Shown here piece by piece: positions 49,422 through 62,206 of a DNA stretch of 64,000 nt. The notes beneath the pieces were generated by a model that saw only the letters and a list, made by a program, of their open reading frames with translations, was not told the origin of the DNA and did not search any database. Made by a program: the position numbers and the translations under genes. The stretch is taken from contig JAVTVX010000001.1 of the NCBI GenBank assembly GCA_033439265.1, forward strand, positions 20,168,608-20,232,607, written 5' to 3'. The first letter of the stretch is position 1. Each line of letters opens with the position of its first letter. The DNA comes from Dillenia suffruticosa. Taxonomy: Eukaryota; Streptophyta; Magnoliopsida; Dilleniales; Dilleniaceae.

Positions 49422-52400
49422 TTAGCCTGAAGTATGAGTCTCACCTTCATGACCTGAGCCACTGCTACCACTTGGAGGGCCAGAACCCTGACCCTGGACA
49501 GTAGAATGAGGAAGGACCCCAGCCTTTGAGAAAATGGAACTGACAGAACCAGTAGATGTGCTCATAGAAGACGACATTCTGGTTGAGTAGTCCTTGTTAG
49601 AACCAGAATTAAGTTCCTGCCGCAGATCTGAAGATGAAGATGCCGGGGCCAGAATACCGATAGACGATCCAATGGGATAGGGAGCAACTGGCATATCAGC
49701 AAGGGAAGAAGCAGATGGACTGTAACTCAGAATCCCTATTGGATGATCAAATTTGCATGTAAGTCCAAACTTGCATTCCCCATGTTGTGCATAGTAGGTG
49801 CAAGGTGGAGCACCCTGTCAATTGGAAAACCAGAAGCACAATGATAAGAATGAGATCCTAAAAATTCAAACATCTGGCAGTAGAGGTAGAATAAATGACA
49901 TACTGTTCATGTGAAGAATTTCAAGACACGAAGCTTAGCATGGAGCTTGGCAAATCAAAGAGAGGCAAAATTAGCACTGATTTATATTTCTATTGGAATT
50001 TGAAGTTGAAATATGTGAAAAATAATGCAAAAAGAGAAAGAAACAATAAAGCACCTTAACAAAAAGGGGTACATGTTAGCAAGGTCTGTTATGTAATGCA
50101 CTTTATCTTAGTTATGTCAAATGCACAATAGCGCATCATAATGTACAATTGAAAAGCTAGTTAGAGAATGAGAAGCTAGTTAGCAAGGGGAACATGAGGC
50201 TAGATAGGCAACATAATTATGTGCATACATGCACACACAAGCAAGTACTGGACTGCTTGCTCAGGTGATATTCCTTCGAACAGCGAATCCATCTCATGGA
50301 ATGACCCGATAAGAAAACTTTGTCCAACATCTCATGCAGTAGAGAGTTTTATATTGAGGCCCACATTGCATGAGGGAAAAATGCTTTGCACATATCACCC
50401 AAGCTTGAAAGCCTACCAGCATCTTCAAAGAATTTACTTTGAAGCTATTTTCTGTCAAAATCTATGACTGGACTAGAACAAGAAGAATGGCGACCAGTGA
50501 CTACAGTAAGATCACACTCATGAAGAATATGCTTTGGACTAAGAAATAAGTAGACGAACAATAACATTACAAACAAAAATAACTAAAATCTGATGCATTT
50601 GAGCAAATGATGGACAGTATCCCAAGTAAGTACACAACTAGAATGCCATTGGTTTCAGAAAGAAAGCATTGAAAAGTCCCACTGAAATTGAAACTATAAG
50701 GGGAATTCACAAAAACGAATCAAGCATACAAATCTTAGGGCAGAAGCCACTTAGACTGAGAACCAAATCAATGAGCGGGAGTATCAGACCCGAGGTGACC
50801 ATGACAAAGACTTGGATGGAAGAGCTCATAGGTTAGGTAGTACAAACAGGAAGAATTTCTAACCACAGTGCAAACTTTTAGGATTTGTATGACAAAACCT
50901 TTTTCCAGGAGTAAGACCTGAGAAATGAAAACAGAAGGCAATTTCCACTCTGGGTATCCATAGCATCATCATCAAGTATTTCCTACATAGCAAAGTAGAC
51001 ATTCATGTTGGAAATCCATATCCTAGAATGTCATTCAGCACCACTTTTGAAAGAAATTTTCCACGAAATTCTGATTAATAATTGCTTTATGACAAATTTG
51101 ACAAAAGAAAAATACAAAAAGTAAGGAAAATTTGGTCAATTCATCAAATTATGAAATTGACTTTTCAAGGACCAAAAAGGAGAACCATGGACTTTTATTT
51201 CAAAATAAATGGAATGGACCAATAATTTACAAATCCTTCTGTGTCACTGTTAGAAAATTACTTTTAAATGTCTACAAGAAAACCTAGAATTGAAAGAGCC
51301 ATTAGATCAATGGATGCTAGAAACCACTCTTGACTTTCCCTTGCTGTTTCCCATTAAAATCTCCAAAGCTTTAGAAGATGCGCATGTGGGAGATCTTTTA
51401 TAGCAAGCTCAGAATTAAAGGCAATTATGCATGATTTGAGGATCAATAGCCAATAGAATTCCCTCTAGTCAAAACATTATAGAATATGCTTATTCACACC
51501 ACAAACATGCACACAAACACAGAGAGAGAAAGAGAGAGAGAGAATGAGAATTAGGTAGATCCCTTCATGTGGTGAAATGAAGCCATATAAATGTTTAATC
51601 TGCAATTAAGACCAGAAAACCTGATCCTTAGAAACCAAGGAGAAACGTTCTAATAATTCAAAGGTTAGGAAGTCCTTAGAACTTGGAGAATGAGTTAGTG
51701 ATTTCATGAATTCTGCTCACTGGTCTCTGACGGCGCCCGAGAGCAAATTTTAGTGTGACAACTGAATTTGTGAATAAGGGTTTCTATCTTGTTTGTGAAG
51801 AAGAAAAAGAGATGCAAATTATTGCAGGGGAAACTGAATTTGTTTTATTCCACTAAACGAGGGGAAACTCAGTTCTATCTCTTTTCCTTGGTCCCAAACA
51901 TAATAAAACTTTTGATTTATGGATGGATGTCAATCACCATAGTACAACAAACAAAAATATTTCCTCAAGCCACAACATCACAATAACTATGAGACCAGTT
52001 GTCTGCAGAAGCTCAAGAATGGATACACTTAGACAAAAATACGCCAGGCTCAGAAGTAAACAGTAGCAGACATGGAAAGTTCTCAGACTGAAGTCCAGAT
52101 TAATTGAATCAAAATCTTGAAATGTCTTTAATAGTGAAAAAGTACACATACAGTGTTGGGCATGGGGATTGGCACTATGCATCTGTGGTGTCTAGAAGAT
52201 AAACCAAAACTCAGGTAATCTAGAGAATACATGGAAAAGTACAACTTCATAGGCACTAAACTTTGGAATATACGATCTCCTCTTCACTGAAGGTTCCAAT
52301 ATGCATTCCTTCAGGAAGGACAGACTTGGTAACGTGTATAAAATCAATCATCATTCTCCGCGCACGATTATCTCCCTTCCTTGTGTGTAGAAAAGGGGCT

Positions 52401-55400
52401 TCCTTTGCCCCTGCTGGAAGAGGACTTCAATGTTGTAATCATCGAATGGAAGAATTTTCCTCTTAATAACAACACAGGCAAAGAACAAACCGGCTTATGC
52501 AAATCATCATGCTGTACTCATCAAAAGGCAATGTTCTTTGTTCGAACCTGGAAGTTAGTTACCAGCTAAGATGATTATCATTACCAAATGGTCTGTCACT
52601 ACCAATCCTAGTGAGAAACACAACGCAGACACACTAATGTTGAAAATTTTGGAAAATATTACTGTGATCTGCAAGTACTTTTGGCTCTTACTCATCCAAG
52701 CAAATTCACATCATAGCAGCTCCAACTGCCATTCATAATTCATAGTTATTAGTTCTTATTAAAAAAAAAAAAGAGTTAAATTTTATTTAGAGAAGAAAAC
52801 AAGGAGAAGCCAAGGAGATGAGCACCAAGGCGGTGCTTCCCAAAGAAACTGTGGCATCAGATCATCTACAAAGTCAGCTACCTTTAAAAATGATTAGTTT
52901 TCAACGATTGTTATTAAGTCTTGTACTATCTTGTGCTCCTCCTTGATATATCCACAGATATGATTGGGATGTAGTTCCCATGACACACAAGTTAATTACA
53001 GCTGATCAGTAGCTAAAAAGAGGACTATCGATCAAGATCTTCCATTAGCTACAATTTGTTGTGTTTTATAGGTCTAACTGCTTGAAATCACTCATGCATC
53101 CCTACATATGTAGACCTTCAGAAGAAGTAAATAAATTAGACCTACAAAATAAGATTTCATAATAACTCATCTTCAAAAGTAAGGGCCTTTCACCCCCCCC
53201 CCCAATTCCCAAAAAAACCTCTGATTACACTACCTTACATTTCCATATCATTCACTTGACAATATTTTTCCATACCTCCCTCTCCATATTGCACATAATT
53301 AGCAAAGCTATCTAGATTTCTTTTCATGCCCCTCATGAAACAACGCAAACACACACACACACACCCCACAACACACCACACAAAAACACACAAAATGTCC
53401 AACTACTTTAATTTGTAACTGTTCTTTCATTTGGTCCTTCATATAAATATCGTATTAGAAAGGCATGTTATTTTTTAGGGGCATATGGCTGACCCCTTCC
53501 CACATTCCCATTCACAAGCTCTCTTCCTTTAGCTAACCAACTTTTATCGAGTCTACTATGCTTTGAAGTCCTCAAAATGATGCCCCTATATTGTTTTCAT
53601 ATGTCAATTAAGTAATCAGGTCCTGCACTCATTGAATCTAAGAAGTGGATGTGTATCTTACGCAATCTTCTAAAGGGTGATTTTTTTTTTTTTTTTTAAC
53701 AAAGAATTGGATTTCTTATGTAAAGGCCCAGAAAGACTTATTGTTTTCATTTTCCTTCAATTTGGCTTTCCCTTTTCCCTTGGGATGATGACTATATTAA
53801 TTTTTGTAATTCTATCACTTCCTTAGAATAATATCCTTCCTTCGGCTGTCCTTTAAAAAGGAGTGGCCATACTTTTTCTGCTGAATTCACCATGAGTTTC
53901 CAAAGAGAATACAGCATTAGGCAACAAAGTGATGGTGAATTAGCAATTTTAATTGCTAATAGTTTCAAAAGACAAGGATGCGGTCAGTTTAATTGTTAGT
54001 TTTTAAAAAATGATGTAATCAGAAGGCAAACATAATTATGCAGTTCCTAGCTTATCTTTTTATCTCATTGCAGTATATATGGGAAAATGCACCCATTATT
54101 TCACTAAGCCAGGTCATGACATGTTTCCCTATATTGTCCTCCCCAAAAGGGGATCCATTATGTTGACGTTGTCTTGCAGTCACCACCCAACCGCCAAAAT
54201 GTTTGGCTTTTCTAGGAGAAGAAAACTTTATCAGCAAAGAGCACCAAAGAGGTACACTCTCACAGGAACCACACAAGAAAAATAAAATAAAATAAAGAAA
54301 AATCAACAACATTTACAAAGGAGTCAACAAATTTAATGAAAATCAAAAGTGAAGATGTTTCATAAGTCCAAAATTTTGAAAGGTTTCTCAACCTCCCATT
54401 ATGGTCCCCCAAGCCAACAAAAAATAGCTTGAGAAAGCATCCTATAAACTCTTCTATGATGACCTGACCTCATGTCCGTGCATACTAAACTGTGGGCTTG
54501 GAGTGCATCGAGGTGGTGGCTAGTTTCAGTGCTCAAAATGTCATTTCTTGGAGGTGGCTAGTTTCAGCGCTTATATAGTCTTTCCTTGACTTTATCTAGC
54601 CTACTTACACTACACGCAGTTCCATACCAACATTTGGTTGATTCATACGTTCATGATTTCTTTTTTGTCTTTTCTTTCAGGTTCCATACAGTGCCATCAG
54701 TTTGCTAGCACCTGACTGATCAGTCCCTTCCAATGTCAACCAGCACCGAACTTCTTTCCATTCAATTAATTTAAAACCTCAACTCTCTTTCCCGTTTAAA
54801 TTGGATCCTAATATACCTCCATCGTTGGCTGCTGCTTATGTACTGCTCCCAGCTTAATGACCATATGTGTGTGAATCTTATACATTAGGTTCTGGAAGCC
54901 TGGCCCCTGCTTCTATTTTATCTAGAACCTTGCCCTTGGCTCCCTACTGCTCCAGCTGCTCAGTCACAGTAATAGCCTTGTCCTCAGGTGGCTCACACCC
55001 CAGGGGACGTGGCTGAGCCAGAGTGGCTCAGCAGTCGGCCTATGTTTCAGGATGCAAACATAGACTCAGAATTTGATAGCATAATCAAAATGCTTGTACA
55101 CCTCTGCCTGAATGTTACATCCTAATATCTGAAAACAGAATCTTCACCAGAAGAAAGCACTCGTAGTTCAAGGAAATGAAGAATACAAGCAGACCTTGTA
55201 TCAAGCATCAGGTAAATTAAGCAAAGGAAAATGAGTTTAGTATATCAAGAGTTTCCAGTATTGAGAAGCATAAAACAAACTAATTAGCATTAAATTAACT
55301 TTTGTATAAAATCAACGAATGCAAAGAAAAATAAAGAAGAAAGGTACCGGGCGAAGAGGGAGACCCATGGGGCTAAGGATGCAATTGGTGTTTGGTGCAA

Positions 55401-57474
55401 TCCAAACTGGCGGATGGTGGTATTTACATGATGATCCGAATTTACAATCCCCTGTCTTCATATAATACAAACAATCAGGCTGACCTGGCCTCTCTGGGAA
55501 AGTGTTTTCTTTCTGGACACCGCTAGAAGGGCCAACTGAAGAAGGTATGGGTGCGTAACCTCCTGTATATGCAGGTGCGGAAGGAGATAATTGTGTCATA
55601 CCATAGTAAGGGACTGTAGCAGCAGTAGGTTGAGTGCCAGGAGAAGCAACAGGACTTACAGATGTCTGCGTAAAATACATCAATGAGCAAATAAGAAGAT
55701 TTTTTCACGTAGTTGTAAGAAGGTAAGGATAGAAGTGAAATCACCCACTGGATAGGTATTCCACCCTGGAATGGGAACCATTCCAGCTGGAACCAGCAAA
55801 GGACCATAGGACCCTTGTACATAGGGGCTAGGTAGCACTTGTGGCCTTGGAACTTGCCAATTGCCGGTCACAATCCCATATTCCTGAGATGATGGAAGAG
55901 AAGGAGACTGCACTGTTGATAAATATGTAGGAGGGGGCACCGCAGCAGGTGCAGCAATAGGTGCAGGTGCCAGCACAGGAGTAGGCACATCTATTGCAGT
56001 TGGTTGTGGATGATGGAATTTACAAGTTGAGCCAAACTTACAATGCCCTGTTTTCACATAGTAGGAACACTCTTTTTCACCCTGTTGCAAATACAATAAC
56101 TTTTGGCAACTTAACTTCATACTTCACAAGTTGTGATTCAAATAATTACAAGAATACATCATCACATCAACACCACGAAAGAACACAATACTCACCGGCC
56201 GCAGTGGAAATCCATGATAATTTAATGACACAGGGCTCACAGCTCCACTTCCCTGCCTTGGATGGTCGTACTTGCAAGAAGCACCAAATTTACAATTCCC
56301 AGTCCTCATAAAATACTACAAATTATGAGTAAATATCAAGATCACCTTCCAGAAATCGACACCAATTCATATATATAATATAGAAGGAAGCAAGACAAAG
56401 AATCAACAATTTAGGAGCTTACCATTTACCAGGAAATAATTCATATTTTTAAATAAATGAATACAGTAGAAAATTTCTATTTCTGCATTGTTGCTATCTG
56501 AGGAATTTGGAGTACATCCCAAGTTCTAGAATCTATCAAATTGAAGTAAAGTAGTAAACTAAGTTAAAGTACCTGACAAACGGGTTGGCCTACTCGTTCC
56601 GGATGCTCCCCTCCACCATGTCTCACTGCCACAGCCTGTACAACCCTTCTTCGTCAAATATGGCCCATAAAATATCAAATTCACGAAATTTTGTTTCCAA
56701 ATTTCATTGAACCATCAAAGAAAATCAAATTATCATCAACATTTGAAAGTTACTTTAGTTTACACTTCTCTCTCAAATCAAATTCAGAAACCTTATATCC
56801 TACAGTCAAATTCAACAATGAACCTTATACAAAATTCACAAAAGCTTATCTCCAAAATTACATTGAACTCGTCTACATAATTATCAACATGACTTCAACA
56901 AATTCATACCTATCTACCAAACCATATTCAAAAAAAGCCACAATCTACAACCAAATCAGATGATAAACCCTACCCTAATCACTAAACTCACAAGACCAAA
57001 CCAAATTGAACTCTCTAAACCTAATGATCAAATCAAAATCAGATCAAAACCATTCCAAAACGCCCCAATTTTACAAGAACCAGCAGAAACAGAGGGAAAC
57101 TGGAAATTATACCATACTGCGATCACGCGGATGATTAAACCTACAACGAGCACCGAATCCGCAATGTCCGGTCCGCAAATAGTACATACAATCGGCCTCG
57201 TCTGGTCTCTCCGGATACGATTCAGCGCTTCCTAACCCTAATTGCCACAGAGATTCTGCATTTCCCAAATCAAGATCAAATAAGGATTCAACAGAACAGT
57301 TTTTTCGAACTTATTCGAAATTGAAAGGAGAGTGAAAATTCCATGATCGAATACGAAACAAAAATGAAAATGGAGATTACCTTCCAGTCCGGTTTCTGTC
57401 GCCGGAGAAGTCCATTCCGCCGCCAGATCCGGCTCCGATTCTTCCGTCACCGAACTCTGTCCGTACCTCTCCAT
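49422..57474 (-). CDS. Five-finger CCCH zinc-finger protein (plant ZFN/C3H58-like)
   Basis: Seven exons join in frame on the minus strand: 57474-57381, 57255-57113, 56635-56573, 56315-56196, 56081-55749, 55665-55348 and 49814-49422, giving 487 residues. There are five C-x8-C-x5-C-x3-H fingers, starting at C54, C99, C145, C316 and C362, arranged three plus two with a Pro/Ala/Ser-rich spacer of about 150 residues between. This is the plant ZFN-type layout. Members bind RNA or single-stranded DNA in the nucleus. The C terminus is Ser/Gly-rich. The start MERYGQSS lies behind a GA/CT leader. Intron 6 is unusually long (5.5 kb, 49815-55347), while the others are 57-275 bases except intron 2 (477). 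Neighbouring order matches Arabidopsis At5g18550. No lesion is seen. Confidence 0.93.
49815..55347 (-). other. Long intron 6 of the CCCH gene
   Basis: It is 5.5 kb of mostly unremarkable sequence. It contains a GA run near 51520-51541, a C run at 53191-53201, CA-type repeats at 53349-53385, a T run at 53682-53698 and a GC-rich segment at about 54895-55060. No nested gene is proven. The splice partners at 55348 and 49814 keep frame and join finger 4 to finger 5. Confidence 0.7.
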
Positions 57475-57560
57475 TTCTTGTGTTGTACGGACACACCTAC
57501 TTAAAATTGCCGCTTTCACCAAGTTCGAGTTCTCGAATTCTCTAGAATGTCAATCGCCAT

Positions 57561-57563
<3 letters not shown>

Positions 57564-57602
<39 letters not shown>

Positions 57603-57634
57603 GTACCCTCTGTGAATACCTCGCGTTTGCTTAA

Positions 57635-57674
<40 letters not shown>

Positions 57675-57703
57675 CACTGTCTTTGGTCTGGTTTTTTCGC
57701 TCG

Positions 57704-57744
<41 letters not shown>
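57564..57744 (-). promoter_or_regulatory. GA and CT tracts in the 5' leader/promoter of the CCCH gene
   Basis: A GA tract at 57564-57599 is followed by CT tracts at 57636-57671 and 57708-57744, all within 270 bases upstream of the start codon at 57474. The GA and CT tracts are complementary and could pair as a hairpin. GA-rich repeats upstream of plant genes are known targets of GAGA-binding (BBR/BPC) factors. Confidence 0.6.
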
Positions 57745-57749
<5 letters not shown>

Positions 57750-58279
57750 CCGTTTTCAAAGAGGTTTGATCTTTCTATGTTTTTTGTTTTTGAAGGACTT
57801 TCTATTTTTTATTTTTTTGTAAGTTTTTACGTGTGGTTTGTTTTAATACGCGCCAAACGTATAGCATATTTCCCACGAAAACTCAAAAATAAATTTAATT
57901 TACATATGTAACGTGCCAAATGACTAATTTGCCCTCCTCTTAATCATGTGATTGCTGTGGGTGGAATTATATGACCAGATTTGAAAGCTATTTTGATTAA
58001 TTTAAAAAATTATTCAATCTTAAAAAGTTTTGTATTTTTGATATCATTCGTCATGTAAGATCAAGTTCTCAAACGGTACTTCATTTATTTATAATTAGAT
58101 AAAATTAAGACTCGAAATGATAAATTTCGAGATACCAAAATTTATTAATTTAACAGACAAAAAAAAAATCTCAATATGATTTTTCTCTTTTATCATTTTA
58201 CAAAAAATTCGTATAATATGTAATACAGATGAACGTGTGATATGAGAAAATAATACTTAGATAATATTTAATACCAAAA
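57745..58279. other. Intergenic AT-rich DNA
   Basis: No gene or clear repeat is seen between the CCCH promoter and the palindromic region. Confidence 0.5.
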
Positions 58280-58458
58280 TAGTGTTACTTTTATAATATG
58301 AAGTTTATTTTCTTAAATTTTTATACCGATAATAAATAAAAAAATTGATAATATTTAATACCGATAATAAATAAAAGTAATCATGTGATTACTTTTATAA
58401 TATTTAATACCAAAATAGATAATATCAAATTTTTATATACCGATAATAAATAAAATAT

Positions 58459-58510
<52 letters not shown>

Positions 58511-58551
58511 ATATATATATTTTATTTATTATCGGTATATAAAAATTTGAT
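58280..58551. repeat. Palindrome and nested short repeats
   Basis: The arms 58424-58454 and 58521-58551 are exact reverse complements over 31 bases (outer end ATCAAATTTTTATATACCGA). They enclose AT repeats, so 128 bases form one near-perfect palindrome. The arm segment ACCGATAATAAATAAA occurs twice more as a direct repeat, at about 58325 and 58361. A second inverted repeat, TAAAAGTAATCA/TGATTACTTTTA, lies at 58371-58397. It may be a MITE-like element or a replication-generated inversion. Confidence 0.8.
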
Positions 58552-61500
58552 TAATACTATTTGATTAATTTATGATCTAATTAAAAAATTGACTCTCTTG
58601 ATACTTATTTTTTTATTTATAAAATTTAAATTTAATATTTTAATAAAAAAATTTAGTATCCTATTAATAAACAAACGTTTTACTTAAGTTGTTTTGGTAA
58701 TTTCATACGAATAAATTTTTATTATGTTTTGGTGAAAAAATAAAGTATGACGTGTGCCGCCATCGACCATGATGCGGAGCAAGAAAAGTGACAAAATGAC
58801 AAAAAAGCCAGACACGGATGCACACACAAAAGGGAAATACATAAAAAAAAAAAAAAAAAAAAAGGTACCCTTTTCTATTCTTTGGAGGTTTGAGAGGATA
58901 ACATTTATGGAATGACTTGTGGCACAAAGATTATCAACTTTATGCAATTCTAGTATGAAGTTCCATTGAGTTGTTAAAGATATTACTTGCACTCTTTCTT
59001 GGATTTCTTCTCCCTTTGTCTTGTTATTAACAATTATTGATTGACCATGTTGGTAAATTTAATTAAATCGAACTTATGATGTCATTAATTAGCACTGTCG
59101 TAGAAAATAGATATATTGAGAGTTAAATTTACTTTCTTCTTTTAAACCGTAATTGTATCTGACAGTAAAAATAGTATTTTTTTTTATTTATAGCTTTCAA
59201 CTGGGTTAAATTTGAAATCTAATCTCAATCTATATTGTTATAATGTAAAATTTGATTGATTAAAATTAGTTAATATTTTATAATATAAGAAACTGAAACT
59301 AATATCGTAAGGGAGAGAAAGAGTTTATTGTATCATCAGTCGATTAATTAGGTTTTTTTATTTGGGTTATACAAAATTTCATATTTATTATTGTATATAT
59401 AGAAAGGCATGTGCACAAATTTAATGAAAATGCCAAACCCATATTCTCAAACTTATTCAACATAAAGAAAAAGGCAAAAATATGGAACATTCCCATGTCT
59501 CATTTTATTATTCTCCATCATTTGGAGTCACAAACCATGAAAAAGACCAGGGCATTTTGGGAATAAAGAAGTTGAAAGCATAGCAAATCTCGGCCAGAAG
59601 ATACGGACAACCGGTGGCGTAACACTTTTGATAATCCAACCACAGTCTGACACGTATACATCAAGCCCCCCACTCCCTGGCTGTGGGTTTCTATCCATGA
59701 AGCCTAACGTGCTCACTCAAACTCTTACACCTAGCGCGTGGTATTTGCCCGAATTATACCAATGGGTTAGCGCTCCTCACGTAAGAAACGGCGCGTGAAA
59801 ATAAAAAAATTTCTGTTAATAAAACGAAATCAGTTAACATCAATGGAGGTTGTTTCCGTTATTCGGGTTTTGCGGAAAGCGACGGCTTAGATCAAACTAG
59901 GAAAAAGTTTTTTGACGGATGGATTTCGTGCACGTCATCGTCGGCGTTGGACCAGAAACCGCATCCCAGTGTATTAGGTAAGATGTCAATAAATATAGAG
60001 ACAGGGAGTGACCGGCTACGGCCAGTTTCCTGTAAGAGGTAACAAGTATTTTTTTTTTCTTTTTCAACATAATCACTATTTTTCAATATTATACTATTAA
60101 AAATATTATTCGAAATGGATTTAATCAAATTTATCATAATTATCATATATCGAAACTTTTATAAAAAAAATTATAAATAATTTAAAATAAGACTACACAA
60201 GTTATATTTATTATCATTACTCTCTTAAATGAGTCCGTTTGGACGAAGAATTTTGATGAAAAAGGAAGTGCTTTTAAAGAAATTATCCACGTAAATCAAT
60301 TAATTAAAGGGAGATGTTTAGGAGGGTTTCTATGAAACCCTTTGAACCTAATTTTTTAAAATCAGTGAATTTTATCGGGGTTGATTCTCTTTTTAAATTA
60401 TAAATACTAAATTTGTTTTTATATCATCCATTTTAAAAATCTAATAAAATCAAAAATAATAAAATAATAAATTTGTATACTTTTTAAATATATTCTCTCA
60501 TTTTGCTTCGTTCAATCAAATATGATTTTTAATTTTATCTTCCTTTCTTTTCTTTTTCCTTTATTGCCCTTCCTTTTCTTTATCTTCTTTCCCGTGAAGT
60601 TGCCAAACACATCGATAAATTTACGTGCTATAATTAATTGAAATCTGAATATGATTTTCAATTTTAATTTATTTAATAAATAAACTTCCTAAATGTGTTC
60701 ATCTTTAACTAATAAGTCAAGCTCTTTATATTTTGGTTTTTCGACTGGAGCCAAGGCCCGACTACAAAAAGAAGACGCAAAAGCCGAAACTCAACTACAT
60801 CTTGTGCAACCAGTTGTCCCATAACCCTTGAGGCATCCTTAACGAGCACAAAAAATGAATAAATGAAAGAAATATTGGTACAATAATTACATATTCATAC
60901 CCTTCGGACAAGAATTTGAAGGAAAAAACATATATCAAAATAATTTTATCATTTTAAAAAACTAACTCGACTCAAAATAGATTTAATTTTATTCAATATG
61001 ATTAATAGATATCGATAATTTATTAAAAATACAAAAAAATACAAAAAAATGGAAGGAGCCTCGCAAACAACCGTTTCTGGCTGAAGCTGATAGGGAAAAA
61101 AGTATTACGTCAGTCTAGTCCTTAAATTTTTTTTTTTTTTGTACCTTACCTAAGCCACCGCCTTTTGGTATCTTGGTTAAATCACTGTCCAGTATCTATA
61201 GCTTTATCTTTACTATTCTGAACCGATCGTTATAGGATCCATTTTGAATAGACAGATTTTTTAACATTTTTTTTTTCACTTCTACCTTGAATCAAACCCC
61301 AGAAGTGATAAAATTATGCAACCTCCTTGACCAACTGCACCAACCAATATTGGTCTTAAGGATCCGACCGGATGGGAACACACTATAGAGTTGAAGAAGT
61401 GGTAACCACCTCTTGAATTTTGGGAGGAAACATGATGGTGGTTAGATCGAAAGGTTGGCCATTCATTGCTGGTGGTGCCGGCATCGTGTACGCCTAGGAA

Positions 61501-61589
61501 TCAAGGAGGTCGCAAGTTGGTGCCATGTGGCGTCAATTTGCACACAGGTTGATCGCCAGCCTTCCTCCGTTTTCATCCAAAATAAAGGG
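58552..61589. other. Intergenic region upstream of the mTERF gene
   Basis: No gene is supported. An A run lies at 58843-58863. The stretch 59520-60030 is somewhat GC-richer but has no product I can recognise. Further AT-rich DNA follows. Confidence 0.45.
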
Positions 61590-61765
61590 TCAGAGTGGAT
61601 CAATCGATATTTAAAATTATATTTTGATTAATTTGATTTAAATTACTATTTAATCCCATTTTAAGACTCTTTTAACGTAATTATTTTTATTTATAAAATT
61701 TAAAATTTTAATTAAAAGATTCAAAAATTTTCTTACTAAATCAATTATCTATTAATATAGATTTG
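61590..61765 (-). mobile_element. Degraded copy of the SINE-like family
   Basis: On the plus strand: ATCAATCGATATTTAAAATT, ATTTTGATTAATTTGATTT, TTTAAGACTCTTTTAACG, AATTAAAAGATTC and CTAAATCAATTATCTATTAA. This is the complete family block order in reverse. No clear duplication was found. Confidence 0.6.
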
Positions 61766-62206
61766 ATAATTAACGCGTCTATACAATTATTCAAATAGTT
61801 TATTCATGGTTTTTTTTTAGCTGTTTCTGTCCAATTTTGAGTGGGTGGTTTCCCATTTTATGTATTGCCATGTTGAGAATTTATAATGTTTGTTTTAAAT
61901 TGTGCCCTTTATAGTTTATATTCATCCTATTCCTAGGGCAATGACCCTCTTTCTTTTTGTGTTTGGGCTTCGGGCCCCCTTGAACCAAAAAAGGGGAACT
62001 CAATTGTCTCGGGTGTGGGCTGATCCGGCCGTGCTCGGGTCCACCCTCAATTGTCTCGGTTGTTTTCGGACTTCCAAAGCAAGCAGCTCTGCGGAGTCCT
62101 GCCGTCAGAGTCATTCATTCTACAAAGGAAAGGAATAGGGAGACGCAAAACAATTACATTCTACCGTGAGATTTCCTTCTACACAAATTTCGACATGATT
62201 ATTTTT

